A stretch of DNA of 64,000 bases from Chondromyces crocatus. Lineage in GTDB: Bacteria; Myxococcota_A; Polyangia; Polyangiales; Polyangiaceae. The DNA lies in assembly GCF_001189295.1 (NCBI RefSeq), contig NZ_CP012159.1, positions 8,912,501-8,976,500 on the forward strand, given 5' to 3'. A program made the translations under genes and the position numbers. The stretch's first letter is position 1; every line of letters starts with the position of its first letter. The notes beneath the pieces are model-generated. The model did not search any database, was not told the origin of the DNA, and saw nothing but the letters and a program-made list of their open reading frames with translations. Of this stretch, positions 31,601 to 39,709 are shown piece by piece.

Positions 31601-32245
31601 TCCCTCGCTCTCCACGAGGCGCAGCAAGCGCCCCTCCTCGGAGACCGCGAGCACCCCCGACGAAGATCCTGTGATCTTCCGCAGCGGCGCGGGCGGTGCG
31701 AGCGTCCTCTTGAAGGCGCCGAGCGGCGTGCTGGCCTCGTAGATCGCGCCGCTCTTGCCGAAGAACCACCATGCGCTGGATGCGCCGCGCGCGACGCCCA
31801 CCAGGTCCTCGACCGCGGGGATCGGGCTCGCCGTCGCAGGCCCCGCGCAGGTGCTCGCTGCGCTGGCCCCCGCGCCTCGGTCCGTGCCCCGCGGCGTGAC
31901 GAGCCACCGTTGCCCGCCCTCGGCGGTGAGCACGCACTTTCCGTCGGACAGGCGCAGGACGGCCGTCGGCTCGACGGGCAGCAGGGGGTGGTACACCCAG
32001 CGCGCCGGCGATGTGTACGTCGGCGTCTGCGAGGTGACGGGGGCCCCCACGGGCGACACCGTCGATGTGGCGGGAGGGGCCGACCCCGAGCAAGCCGGCG
32101 TGCCTCCGAGCAGTCCGAGGGTGCCGAGGAGCAGCGCCCACCGCACCCGTTCCACGCGACCGAGCACCTTCTCTCTCACGGCCAGGGGCGTCGGACTCAG
32201 GTCCCTCGACGCCCCGGCCTCCGGCGCTCGCCGCGTCAGGCTCAT
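28619..32245 (-). CDS. Large exported lipoprotein-like protein with Asp-box (BNR) repeats
   Basis: 1208 aa. An N-terminal 36 residues is followed by a hydrophobic stretch LLLGTLGLLGGTPAC with a possible lipidation Cys52. Asp-box motifs (S-x-D-x-G-x-T-W type) occur at about 262-269 (SVDGGTTW), then SDDAGKTW, SHDGGETF and SLDGGARW, consistent with a multi-bladed beta-propeller as in sialidases, sortilins and photosystem-assembly factors. Catalytic residues of sialidases are not visible, so a binding or scaffold role is more likely. The start codon overlaps the stop of the PD40 gene (ATGA), so both are made together, probably as a surface or periplasmic pair. Confidence 0.75.
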   Translation of the reverse strand: MSLTRRAPEAGASRDLSPTPLAVREKVLGRVERVRWALLLGTLGLLGGTPACSGSAPPATSTVSPVGAPVTSQTPTYTSPARWVYHPLLPVEPTAVLRLSDGKCVLTAEGGQRWLVTPRGTDRGAGASAASTCAGPATASPIPAVEDLVGVARGASSAWWFFGKSGAIYEASTPLGAFKRTLAPPAPLRKITGSSSGVLAVSEEGRLLRLVESEGGWKDIPLPSAPAASGTPTGAAPWAFDVAAGDDGQALALAVPEALFHSVDGGTTWARAPVSPKGLSRVGRLPEGSLLAEGMLRSVHWDPRRAEAFEVVKRELPARLHAAPEAGLPPSAMAVRMQRAALVGTRYVEVERSEDESAPWTFYSGSFEGGLAAVPIRGSETCSSLKLGAAGRTVVGICVKEEEDLVVADVLRSDDAGKTWSRATRLDTPHVDGIAVAVSPEGTVLITGVCKPGGGERPTEEAGQDADASASEASAAGDVACRPRGPLLLQMEGDRPVLSRAAAPALGGSAMLPAFSVDGRSAYFVGERVKDGHLALFVSHDGGETFAMRLLARDVAPQRAPTDPDAQETPPEDDEEDTGRGVGALQVVDESQLVPGEDGAVGMLLGRQGELQFVVTDEDGRVLSTQPLPDGATSIGIVGRRGLAGGSISSQERGGDSVPMVWESLDGGARWVDLPLSPAIVHDAGTSPLIACGVAGCLLGQSVTRVGWNGQAEPPLPSGPEPPREEAALKAPMVCEFPRGSAWTRVEQVVSRPRTMPGASEIMRGRAVWSVLTRSPSGAVGTVAALLPERAPAGASAPIGESKIVERSLFSPPPAGTRMGLAIRYQMEGYAAARMRLPGAPRSPLPIGMPLRDVEIAWENWMDGVSGRTRLPDVGPLELRDVVPAAGDAYEPELLSVSVRGLFMRPHADGAAAYFVEPAGRGKSHRFDYPSWPRSGTDRELQVSSDAAWVEGRPLAVGMVHLDSSAAITGLLLARQHAGVAASSGAGKAGASSASDDGVTSGGWAIEAFTIAPPPGEGGPLVQIDWSYAGGAIGVSTLLSHPIRRRGWASFQVFRSDGILGPAQALPTPWDLPAVPRPCSQTERAATPRIVAPMFARRDPLFPGTRHPIVVLDPSGLGGLPPSLTLLTSAVVLHGTPKEPCVAAWEASAVGTGEFTAVIPGDLAHAWLFRARDSRDSFEARPMACRFDPAVKLPQDVLGEPGTTQLGF

Positions 32246-33414
32246 TCGACCCAGCGTGCCACGAACAGGTTCGTTTCGCCGGGCTTGCCGCCGAAGCGGT
32301 TGGAGGCGAACACCAGGTACTGGCCGTCCGGCGAGAACATCGGGAAGCCGTCGAACCCTTCGTAGTGGGTGATGCGCTCCGGCGTCGGCGCGCCCTCCGG
32401 CCCCGGCGTGCCTTCGCTGTCGACGACGAACAGCTCGAAGTTCGGGACGCCTCGGTGCCCGGGGGGGGAGGCCATGTCCGAGGAGAAGATCACGCGGCGA
32501 GAGTCCGGGAGGAAGTACGGGCCGAAGTTCGCGCGGCCGTTCTTGGTGATGGTCCGGGGGTTGGCGCCGTCCGCCGAGGCGACGACGATCTCCAGCTTGC
32601 TCGGGCGGACCATGCCCTTGGCGAGGAGGGCCTTGTACTCCTCCAGCTCCGCGCCCTCGGGCCGGCTGGCGCGCCAGACGAGCTTGGTGGAGTCGGGGGA
32701 GAAGAAGGCGCCACCGTCGTAGCCCGGGGTGGTCGTGATGCGCTTGATGTCGGTGCCGTCGAGGTTCGAGGTGTACAGGTCGAGGTCGCCGTCACGCGTG
32801 CTGGTGAAGACGATGCGCGAGCCGTCGAAGGCGATGGTGGCCTCGGCGTCGTAGCCCTTGCCCGTGATGAAGGGCTTGATGTCGGTGCCGTCGGGGTTCG
32901 CGGTGTAGATGTCGAACTCGTCGAGGGGCCAGACGTAGCCCTGGGACCGGTCGGGCTTGGGGGGGCAGGCGGGGCTGTGCTCGTGGGAGGAGGCGAAGAG
33001 GACCTTCTCCGGTCCCTTGTCGCCCGGGTAGAAGAAGTAGCTGCAGGTGGTCTTGCCCTGGCCGTTGGAGACGCGGTTCGTCTCGCCGGTGCCGAGATCC
33101 AGGAGGTAGATCTGGTCGCACTCGTCGTTGCCGCGGGTCGACTGGAGGATGAGCTTGCGGCTGTCCGGCGACCAGTAGGCTTCGGCGTTCTCACCACCGA
33201 AGGTGAGCTGGCGCAGCTCGGTGAGGTGCTTCTCCTTCGGGTCGGACTCGACCGGCTTGCCCGCGCGGATGCGGAAGGGGAGCCACTCGGGCTTGGCGGT
33301 GGTGGAGGCCTCCGGCATGGCGCCGAGCGGCTCCTTCGGGGGGGTCTCGGAGCTTCCACAAGCGGCCGAGAGGAGCGCCGGGACGGCGAGGAGGAGGGGA
33401 AGCAGGCGGCTCAT
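32242..33414 (-). CDS. PD40 (TolB-like) beta-propeller lipoprotein
   Basis: 390 aa. Signal peptide with lipobox LLSAAC, lipidated at Cys19. Repeated PD40/WD40-like blades: YWSPDSRKLILQS, IAFDGSRIVFTS, FFSPDSTKLVWRA, YFLPDSRRVIFSS and MFSPDGQYLVFAS. This is the TolB propeller type, without the TolB N-terminal domain, so it is not TolB itself. DIYTANPDGTDIK repeats mark the link between blades. Such proteins usually bind partners in the periplasm. The 4-base overlap with the Asp-box protein gene argues for a shared function. Confidence 0.85.
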   Translation of the reverse strand: MSRLLPLLLAVPALLSAACGSSETPPKEPLGAMPEASTTAKPEWLPFRIRAGKPVESDPKEKHLTELRQLTFGGENAEAYWSPDSRKLILQSTRGNDECDQIYLLDLGTGETNRVSNGQGKTTCSYFFYPGDKGPEKVLFASSHEHSPACPPKPDRSQGYVWPLDEFDIYTANPDGTDIKPFITGKGYDAEATIAFDGSRIVFTSTRDGDLDLYTSNLDGTDIKRITTTPGYDGGAFFSPDSTKLVWRASRPEGAELEEYKALLAKGMVRPSKLEIVVASADGANPRTITKNGRANFGPYFLPDSRRVIFSSDMASPPGHRGVPNFELFVVDSEGTPGPEGAPTPERITHYEGFDGFPMFSPDGQYLVFASNRFGGKPGETNLFVARWVE

Positions 33415-33589
33415 GGCGGCGCACTCTAGTACAGGTCGTCACCCCTGGGTCGAGGGGTGGCGCGGTGCGGGGGTCGGGCGGGGTTCCTGGGTCGGCACGT
33501 CGGGCTGGCCCCTGGCCGCGCGGCGCAAGCCCCTTCAGGAAGGGGACTGGAGCGTCCAACGAGGGTCCGGAGGGCCGAGTTCTCTCGGT

Positions 33590-34090
33590 TCAGCCGTCCG
33601 CTGCCTTCAGCAAGGCGGCGATGTCGAGCTTCTTCATCTGCATCATCGCGGCCGAGGCGCGGGTGGCCCGGGCCGGGTCGGGGTCGCTCAGGAGCTGGTA
33701 GAGGACGACGGGCGTGACCTGCCAGGAGAGGCCGTAGCGGTCCTTCAGCCAGCCGCACTGCTGGGCCTTCTCGTCGCCGCCCTCGGAGAGACGCGTCCAG
33801 TAGTGGTCGACCTCGGCCTGGGTGTCGCACTTGATGACCAGGGAGATCGCTTCGGTGAACTTGAAGATGGGGCCGCCGTTGATGGCGGCGAAGTCGACGC
33901 CGTCGAGCTGGAAGTCGATGGCGAGCACGGTGCCCTCCGGAATGCCCGAGATCTCCGCGCTCTCCTTGCCGTGGCGGGTGATGGTGCCGATGTGGGAGTT
34001 GGGGAAGATCGAGGTGTAGAGTGCCACGGCTTCTTCGGCCTGGCGGTCGAACCAGAGGCAGGGGCTGATGCGCTGGATTTTCGTTTGCAT
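33590..34090 (-). CDS. VOC-fold / PhnB-type protein (3-demethylubiquinone methyltransferase-like annotation)
   Basis: 166 aa from ATG 34090; the longer open frame up to 34297 has no family match. N-terminal ISPCLWFDRQAEEAVALYTSIFPNS and later SLVIKCDTQAEVDHYW, LSEGGDEKAQQCGWLKDRYGLSWQV are typical of the PhnB/DUF1338-like glyoxalase fold family. Database names suggest ubiquinone methyltransferase, but there is no SAM motif, so that name is misleading. No metal ligands can be assigned by eye. No partner gene nearby. Cytoplasmic. Confidence 0.83.
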   Translation of the reverse strand: MQTKIQRISPCLWFDRQAEEAVALYTSIFPNSHIGTITRHGKESAEISGIPEGTVLAIDFQLDGVDFAAINGGPIFKFTEAISLVIKCDTQAEVDHYWTRLSEGGDEKAQQCGWLKDRYGLSWQVTPVVLYQLLSDPDPARATRASAAMMQMKKLDIAALLKAADG

Positions 34091-34470
34091 GGTGGTCGTC
34101 CTTGCTGGGGGTCGATGTTCGTGGTGGTGAGCCGGGTTCCAGGACTTCCGCGCCCCGTTCCCCCCGTGTTCACGCTCGTTGCTCCATGGACCCCGGGTGG
34201 GCGTGAAACTCATCGGTCGACGTGACGAAATCGTCATCGGGGCTCTTTCCCCCGGCAATGCGGCGCCGAGGCTTCCCGCTGGGCGTCGCGCGGGCACCTC
34301 TTTGCGTCTGCGGTCGAGGAGGCTCGCCGCGGTTCAGGCAGTCCGTGCAGTGGGTCAGGCAGTCCGTGCAGTGGGCGGGAGGATCGGGGTGACGGCCTGA
34401 AGGCTTCGGCCCCCACACTTCCCCTCACCTGTACGCAGCAGCCTTGCCCTGCCCTTTAGCCTTCCGGGCG
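34091..34470. other. Non-coding stretch before the minisatellite
   Basis: No gene is supported. It contains the upstream region of the VOC gene and a pair of exact 21-base repeats (34334-34354 and 34355-34375), which share the period of the adjacent array and may be its remains. Confidence 0.6.
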
Positions 34471-35000
34471 TTGCTGTCGGGCTCCGAGACGTTGCTGTCG
34501 GGCTCCGAGACGTTGCTGTCGGGCTCCGAGACGTTGCTGTCGGGCTCCGGGGCGTGGCAGTCGACCTCCGGGGCGTGGCAGTCAGCCTCCGGGGCGTGGC
34601 AGTCAGCCTCCCGGGACATGGCAGTCGGCCTCCGGGGCGTGGCAGTCGGCCTCCCGGGACATGGCAGTCGGCCTCCGGGGCGTGGCAGTCGGCCTCCCGG
34701 GACATGGCAGTCGGCCTCCGGGGCGTGGCAGTCGGCCTCCGGGACGTGGCCATCGGCCTCCCGGGACATGGCCATCGGCCTCCCGGGACATGGCAGTCGG
34801 CCTCCGGGACATGGCAGTCGGCCTCCGGGACGTTGCAGTCAGCCTCCGGGACGTTGCACTCGGCCTCCCGGACGTCGCGGTCAGCCTCCGGGACGATGCA
34901 CTCGGCCTCCGGGACGTTGCACTCGGCCTCCGGGATGTTGCAGTCGGCCTCCCGGACGTCGCGGTCAGCCTCCGGGACGTCGAAGTCCTCCTTCGGGAGG
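34471..35000. repeat. Minisatellite of about 25 units, period 21 or 22 bp
   Basis: The unit is of the type TGGCAGTCGGCCTCCGGGACG. The first four units (34471-34554) share TTGCTGTCGGGCTCCGAGACG, then the family changes to TGGCAGTCGGCCTCC..., ending with diverged copies near 34980-35000. Most units are 21 bases. Five units (starting 34597, 34640, 34683, 34747 and 34769) are 22 bases, with CTCCCGGGACA in place of CTCCGGGGCG. Each of those shifts every reading frame, so the long open frames on both strands through the array are not conserved peptides. No unique spacers, so it is not CRISPR. Confidence 0.93.
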
Positions 35001-35236
35001 TCGACCTTCCTCCTTCAGGGTGACGACGTGTTCCTCGGATGATCTGGAGCACCTCTCGACCCGTTCCAGCGCCGAGCTGGAGCACGGTGGTGTCCGCCAG
35101 CGTTCGTCGGGCTCCAGCGGGCGAGACCACGCTTTTGCCCTCGTGCCTCGGCGGGCTCGCGGCTCTCTGGCAGGCTCGGTCCGGGGTTGGTCGGTGCTCT
35201 TGGAGGTAGGGCGATGCTGTCGACGCGAGGTCGAGA

Positions 35237-36835
35237 TCAGAGCGTCGGTGTCGTCGGGTTGGTCGTGCGACGACGAGGCCGACGGCGCAGGCCGAGGAGG
35301 CCCAGGGCCAGCAAGCCGACGCTGCCGAGGCCCGCGGCTTCTTGCGCGCCGGCCGCGCGGCAGCCGCAGCCGCTCTCTTCACCCGCGCTGCCGTTGCCGC
35401 CGCTCGATGTGCCGCCGTCGCCGCCGACGCCACCGGCGCCGCCGTTGCTCTGGGAAGAGCCGCCGACGCCGATGCCGGAGCCCGTGGAGTTGCCGCCAGC
35501 GCCGCCGACGCCGGCCGAGGGGTCTTCCACGCAGGCGCCCTGTTCGCAGATCTGGCCGGTGGGGCAGACGGCGCCGTCGCAGGAGTCGATGCAGGTGCCG
35601 GCGACGCAGTGGGTGCCGGGCTGGCAGGTGACGGTGAGGCAAGCCTCTTCCATGCAGAGGCCGCCCTGGGTCTCGCAGGCGAGGCCGGTGGCGCAGGGGG
35701 CGCACGCGCAGCTCGACTTGCAGACGCCGCCGTCGCAGACCTGGCCGTCTTCACACATCACGTTGGCGCAGGGGTCGACGCAGACGCCGACGCGGCACAC
35801 GGTCGGGTGCGGGCAGACCACGCCGTCGCAGGGGGCTTTGCAGGTGCCGGCGGTGCAGACCTCGCCCGCGGGGCAGTTCACGTTCGCGCAGGAGGGTTCG
35901 ACGCAGAAGCCGTTCGCGTCGCAGACCTTGCCGTCGAAGCACACGAACTCGCCGGTGCCGCACGCTTGCACGCAGGTGCCCTTGTCGCAGACGTAGCCCT
36001 GCTGGCAGAGGTCGCCCTGGTCGACGAGGCCGTCGCAGTCGTTGTCGATGCCGTCGCAGACCTCGGCACCGGCCGGCACGAGCGGCGCGCACACCACGCC
36101 GCCAGCGGCACACTGGGTCACCCCCTGGGCGCACACGCCGAGCAGGCCGGTGTCGCAGGGCTCGCCGCCGTCGGAGCAGGTGAGGCCCTCGAAGAAGTAG
36201 ACGTAGTCGTTGTAGTCGCCATCGTTGTTGAAGCTGTTCGGGGTGTTGCCGACGTTGCCGTCTTCGAAGGCGAGGTAGTAGGCGTTCGGGGTGACGACGG
36301 AGTGGTAGATGACGGCGGTGATCCAGGGGCCGGGTGGGTTGCAGCCCGTGCAGATGGGGTTCCACTTGGGCTCGGAGTAGTGCGTCTGGCCGCCGACGAG
36401 GGCGAAGCCGATCTCGCCGCCCGCGTAAGCCGGGCTGTTACGGATGTCGGCCGCGGTGATCACGGTGTTCACCGGTGCGTTGGCGGGGACGATGACGTGG
36501 ATGTCGGCGAGGGCCGGCGGCATCGTCGCCGCCGGGTCGGCGTTGTACCAGCCGACGCCGAGGGTGGAGCTGGACTGCTTGAGGACGAAGGTCGCCCTGA
36601 ACTCGCACAGGGGCGAGAAGGTGGACGGGGAGGTGGTGCCGTCCTGCTGGTAGTCGATGGCCTCGCCTCGGTTGGCGAACAGCGTGTAGAGCTGCGTCTC
36701 GCCGTTGTTCGAGTCGACGGGCATCACGACGCCGTTGGGCTGGGTGACGAGCGCGGATGCTGGCTGCGCCGTCACCAGCGTCGCGAGCACCAGGGACGCG
36801 CCGAGAACAGGGACGAAGGCGAGATTCCGCGTCAT
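35237..36835 (-). CDS. Secreted Cys-rich protein with DUF4114-like domain, MopE-type motif and MYXO-CTERM
   Basis: 532 aa. A signal peptide (about 1-29) leads into a domain with FEDGNVGNTPNSFNNDGDYNDYVYFFEGL, which fits DUF4114-type Ca-binding domains. Then EVCDGIDNDCDGLVD, a motif of MopE-type and choice-of-anchor proteins. About ten C-x-G-x2-C repeats follow (for example CDKGTCVQACG, CPAGEVCTAGTCKAPC). After a Gly/Ser linker the C-terminus reads GCGCR...GLLALGLLGLRRRPRRR: a Cys pair, a hydrophobic helix and Arg residues, the MYXO-CTERM sorting signal that leads to surface anchoring in myxobacteria. Likely a cell-surface protein; ligand unknown. Confidence 0.85.
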   Translation of the reverse strand: MTRNLAFVPVLGASLVLATLVTAQPASALVTQPNGVVMPVDSNNGETQLYTLFANRGEAIDYQQDGTTSPSTFSPLCEFRATFVLKQSSSTLGVGWYNADPAATMPPALADIHVIVPANAPVNTVITAADIRNSPAYAGGEIGFALVGGQTHYSEPKWNPICTGCNPPGPWITAVIYHSVVTPNAYYLAFEDGNVGNTPNSFNNDGDYNDYVYFFEGLTCSDGGEPCDTGLLGVCAQGVTQCAAGGVVCAPLVPAGAEVCDGIDNDCDGLVDQGDLCQQGYVCDKGTCVQACGTGEFVCFDGKVCDANGFCVEPSCANVNCPAGEVCTAGTCKAPCDGVVCPHPTVCRVGVCVDPCANVMCEDGQVCDGGVCKSSCACAPCATGLACETQGGLCMEEACLTVTCQPGTHCVAGTCIDSCDGAVCPTGQICEQGACVEDPSAGVGGAGGNSTGSGIGVGGSSQSNGGAGGVGGDGGTSSGGNGSAGEESGCGCRAAGAQEAAGLGSVGLLALGLLGLRRRPRRRTTNPTTPTL

Positions 36836-37063
36836 GGACTGGACATATCAGAGCCGGGGGCGCGCTGGGCACTTTTGCCGGGCCGATCCGCGGGAACATG
36901 GCGGGCCAGCGCCGGGGTGGAGGGGACAGGAAGACGCGCCAGCGTGGAGGCGTGTAGGTGGAGGGGTGCAGGAGGGAGACTGACGCCAGGAGAGGTCGAG
37001 ACGCACGGTTCCGGCGGGTCGGGCGGATGGTGCGCTCGGAGGCACCTCGCCTAGCGTGGAGGG

Positions 37064-38308
37064 ATGAAGCAGCTCGTCTTCTTCGCCCTGGGTCTCGCGC
37101 TCTGCGCCTGCGGCGGCCAGATGGAGGACCCTCCAGGAGGTGGTGCCATCGGCGGCAACCCCGGGGTGGGCGGGAGCGGTGGTGACGTCGGTCGTCCAGG
37201 GGAGCTCCCCGCCCTCCCCCTGCGCATCCTGGGACGCTGGATCCTCGATGGCGACGGGACGCGGTTCAAGCTGGCCAGCGTGAACTGGTACGGGGCCGAG
37301 AAGCGAGATCACGTGCCCGCCGGGCTGGAGCGCGCTCACCGTTCGGACATCGCCCGGCGAATCCGGAGGATGGGGGTCAACTCCGTACGCCTGCCCTGGT
37401 CCAACGAGCTGGTCGAGACGGACCCGGTGGTGGGCGATGAGGTGATCGCGGCGAACCTCGATCTCGGCGGACGACGCGCGCTCGAGGTGCTCGATGCGGT
37501 CATCGAGGCGCTGGCCGCCGAGGGACTCGTGGTCATCCTGGACAACCATTCGAGCGACACCGACGCCTGCTGCGACGAGACGGACGGCAACGGGCTCTGG
37601 TACACGAGCACGTACACCGAGGAGCGCTGGCTCGCGAGCTGGAGGGCGATCGTGACCCGCTACCTGGACCAGCCGGCGGTGGTGGCCGCGGAGCTGCGCA
37701 ACGCGCTTCGGCCCGCGAACGGCGTGACCCCGGTCTGGGGCGGAGGGGACCCGGCGACCGACTGGCATGCCGCGGTGCAGCGCGGCGGGAACGCCGTGCT
37801 CGAGATCAACCCGGATCTCCTGGTCGTCGTGCAAGCGCTGGACGGCGCAAGTGATCTGAGAGCCGCGGGCACGTTGCCCGTCCAGCTCGCGGTCGAGAAC
37901 CGGCTCGTGTACGCGGTGCACGACGACCAGCGATTCTACCCCGGGGTGAACACGCCCGAGGATCTGACAGGTCCACTCGAGGACCACTGGGGGCACCTGC
38001 TGGCGTACGACCAGCCCAACAAAGCCCCGATCTGGATGAACGAGTTCAGCACCTGCCACACGAGCGTCACCTGCGTGAACGACGAGAGCGGTCGGGGGCT
38101 CTGGTTCCAGTCGCTCCTCGTGTACCTGAGCCAGAACGACGTCGACTGGGGGTACTGGGCGCTCAATGGGACGCAAGCGAGGGGGATGGAGGGGACGTTC
38201 GGTGAGGAGGACACGAACGGCTTGCTCGACACGTTCTGGAGGGCGCCCGCCAGTCTGGATCTGCTGGTGCAGCTCCAGCTCCTCATCCCGCCCAACCAGG
38301 GGCCTTGA
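37064..38308 (+). CDS. GH5-like lipoprotein with lost active-site residues (probable pseudoenzyme)
   Basis: 414 aa. Lipobox ALCAC (Cys16), then a Gly-rich linker and a GH5-type (beta/alpha)8 domain from about 55. The sequence aligns throughout with the next gene. In the acid/base position it has RNALRP at 212-217 where the second copy has RNEPRP: Glu is replaced by Ala214. The His-x-Tyr motif reads H286-D-D288, so the Tyr is also gone. The nucleophile Glu327 (IWMNEFSTC) is kept. Loss of acid/base suggests it is catalytically dead, possibly carbohydrate-binding. A GGAGGG ribosome binding site precedes the ATG. Its 3' end is duplicated in the next gap. Confidence 0.85.
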   Translation: MKQLVFFALGLALCACGGQMEDPPGGGAIGGNPGVGGSGGDVGRPGELPALPLRILGRWILDGDGTRFKLASVNWYGAEKRDHVPAGLERAHRSDIARRIRRMGVNSVRLPWSNELVETDPVVGDEVIAANLDLGGRRALEVLDAVIEALAAEGLVVILDNHSSDTDACCDETDGNGLWYTSTYTEERWLASWRAIVTRYLDQPAVVAAELRNALRPANGVTPVWGGGDPATDWHAAVQRGGNAVLEINPDLLVVVQALDGASDLRAAGTLPVQLAVENRLVYAVHDDQRFYPGVNTPEDLTGPLEDHWGHLLAYDQPNKAPIWMNEFSTCHTSVTCVNDESGRGLWFQSLLVYLSQNDVDWGYWALNGTQARGMEGTFGEEDTNGLLDTFWRAPASLDLLVQLQLLIPPNQGP

Positions 38309-38350
38309 AGTCGGGTCATCCCGCCCAACCAGGGGCCTTGAAGTCGGGTC
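38285..38350. repeat. 33-bp tandem duplication spanning the stop of the first GH5 gene
   Basis: Bases 38285-38317 are repeated exactly at 38318-38350. The first copy contains the final codons and TGA of the GH5-like gene (38306-38308), the second is non-coding. This looks like a recent slip in replication. Confidence 0.9.
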
Positions 38351-38384
38351 GTCACGCCTCTCGGGTTCGCGTAGCCTCCGCGGC

Positions 38385-39677
38385 ATGAAGCAGTTTGCGT
38401 CCTTTGCTCTGGCTCTCGCGCTGTGTGCCTGCGCAGCAGGGACCCAGCCCGGGAGTGCCTCGGAGTCGACCTCCAGCAGCAGCTCGGGCGGCCCGGGCAG
38501 TGGAGGGAGCGGCGGTGAGGGAGGTGCCGGCGGCGGTCAAGGAGGGAGCGGGGGGATGGACGAGCCCGTGCCGCTCCCCGCGCTGCCTCTGCGCACCAGC
38601 GGGCGCTGGATCCTCGACGCCAACGGGCAGCGGTTCAAGCTGGCCAGCGTGAGCTGGTACGGGGCCGAGGAGATGGACTACGTGCCCGCGGGGCTGGAGC
38701 GCGCGCACCGCAGCGCGATCGCGAAGCAGGTGCGGACGATGGGGTTCAACTCCGTGCGGCTCCCGTGGTCGAACGAGATGTTCGAGCTGAACCCGGTGGT
38801 GAGCGACGGGGTGATCGCGGCGAACCCCGATCTCGAGGGGCGGCGCGCGCTGGAGGTGTTCGACGCGGTCATCGAGGCGCTGGCGCACGAGGGGCTGGTC
38901 GTGATCCTGGACAACCACGTGAGCGACGCAGACTGGTGCTGCAGCGACACGGACGGGAACGGGCTCTGGTACACGAACGGTTACCCGGAGGCGAGCTGGC
39001 TCGCCGACTGGCGGGGCATGGTCACGCGGTACCGGAACCAGCCGGCGGTGGTGGCCGCGGAGCTGCGCAACGAGCCTCGGCCTGCGAACGGGGTGACGCC
39101 GGTCTGGGGTGGGGGTGATCCAGCGACCGACTGGCATGCAGCCGCAGAGCGGGGCGGGAACGCGGTGCTCGGCGTCGACCCGGACCTCCTGATCGTGGTG
39201 CAAGGGCTGAACTACGGGGCCGATCTGAGCGGTCCGTACACCCTCCCCATCCAGCTCGCCGTCGAGAATCGGCTCGTGTATGCGGCCCACGACTACGCCT
39301 GGTTCCACAATGGCCTCGCCAGCTACCAGGATCTGAAGGCGACGCTCGGCGACGCCTGGGGCTACCTGCTGGTGCAGAACCAGCCCTACACGGCGCCCGT
39401 GTGGGTGAGTGAGTTCGGGACGTGCCACACCAGCGCGACTTGCGTGACCGACACGACGGGTCAGGGGTTCTGGTTCTCGTCGATCCGGCAGTACCTGATC
39501 GAAGCCGACATCGACTGGGCGTACTGGGCGCTCAACGGGACCCAGGCGCGAGGGACGGGGCGGACGTTCGGCGCCGAGGAGACCTACGGGGTGCTCGACA
39601 CGTCCTGGAGTGCGCCCGCGAGCGCAGCGCTGCACGGCGCGCTGGAGGCGATCATCCCCGTGACCCAGGAGCCCTGA
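38385..39677 (+). CDS. GH5-like glycoside hydrolase lipoprotein (intact active site)
   Basis: 430 aa from ATG 38385; the frame is open upstream inside the previous gene. Lipobox ALCAC (Cys16), then a longer Ser/Gly linker to about 60. GH5 catalytic residues are in place: Arg in SVRLPWSNE, acid/base Glu230 in RNEPRP, His302-x-Tyr304, nucleophile Glu343 in VWVSEFGTC, and a Trp in DWAYWALNG. GH5 members cleave beta-1,4 glucans, mannans and related polymers. The substrate is not predictable. Distance to the preceding paralogue is 76 bases, so they probably form an operon. The upstream Shine-Dalgarno signal is weak. Confidence 0.9.
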   Translation: MKQFASFALALALCACAAGTQPGSASESTSSSSSGGPGSGGSGGEGGAGGGQGGSGGMDEPVPLPALPLRTSGRWILDANGQRFKLASVSWYGAEEMDYVPAGLERAHRSAIAKQVRTMGFNSVRLPWSNEMFELNPVVSDGVIAANPDLEGRRALEVFDAVIEALAHEGLVVILDNHVSDADWCCSDTDGNGLWYTNGYPEASWLADWRGMVTRYRNQPAVVAAELRNEPRPANGVTPVWGGGDPATDWHAAAERGGNAVLGVDPDLLIVVQGLNYGADLSGPYTLPIQLAVENRLVYAAHDYAWFHNGLASYQDLKATLGDAWGYLLVQNQPYTAPVWVSEFGTCHTSATCVTDTTGQGFWFSSIRQYLIEADIDWAYWALNGTQARGTGRTFGAEETYGVLDTSWSAPASAALHGALEAIIPVTQEP

Positions 39678-39709
39678 CGCTCCTGCCACCAGCCTTTCGA
39701 CGACCGGGC

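Noticed and set aside
33590-34090. Ubiquinone methyltransferase function for the VOC protein
   Set aside because: No SAM-binding motif; the family fold is glyoxalase-like, so the common name is not supported.
34471-35000. CRISPR array
   Set aside because: Units are contiguous with no unique spacers, and no cas gene is near.
34444-35631. Open frames through the minisatellite, encoding heptad-like repeats on both strands
   Set aside because: Five 22-bp units shift the frame, so no peptide repeat is conserved; no ribosome binding site and no known domain.
38352-39689. Minus-strand open frame of 445 codons
   Set aside because: Antisense of the intact GH5 gene.
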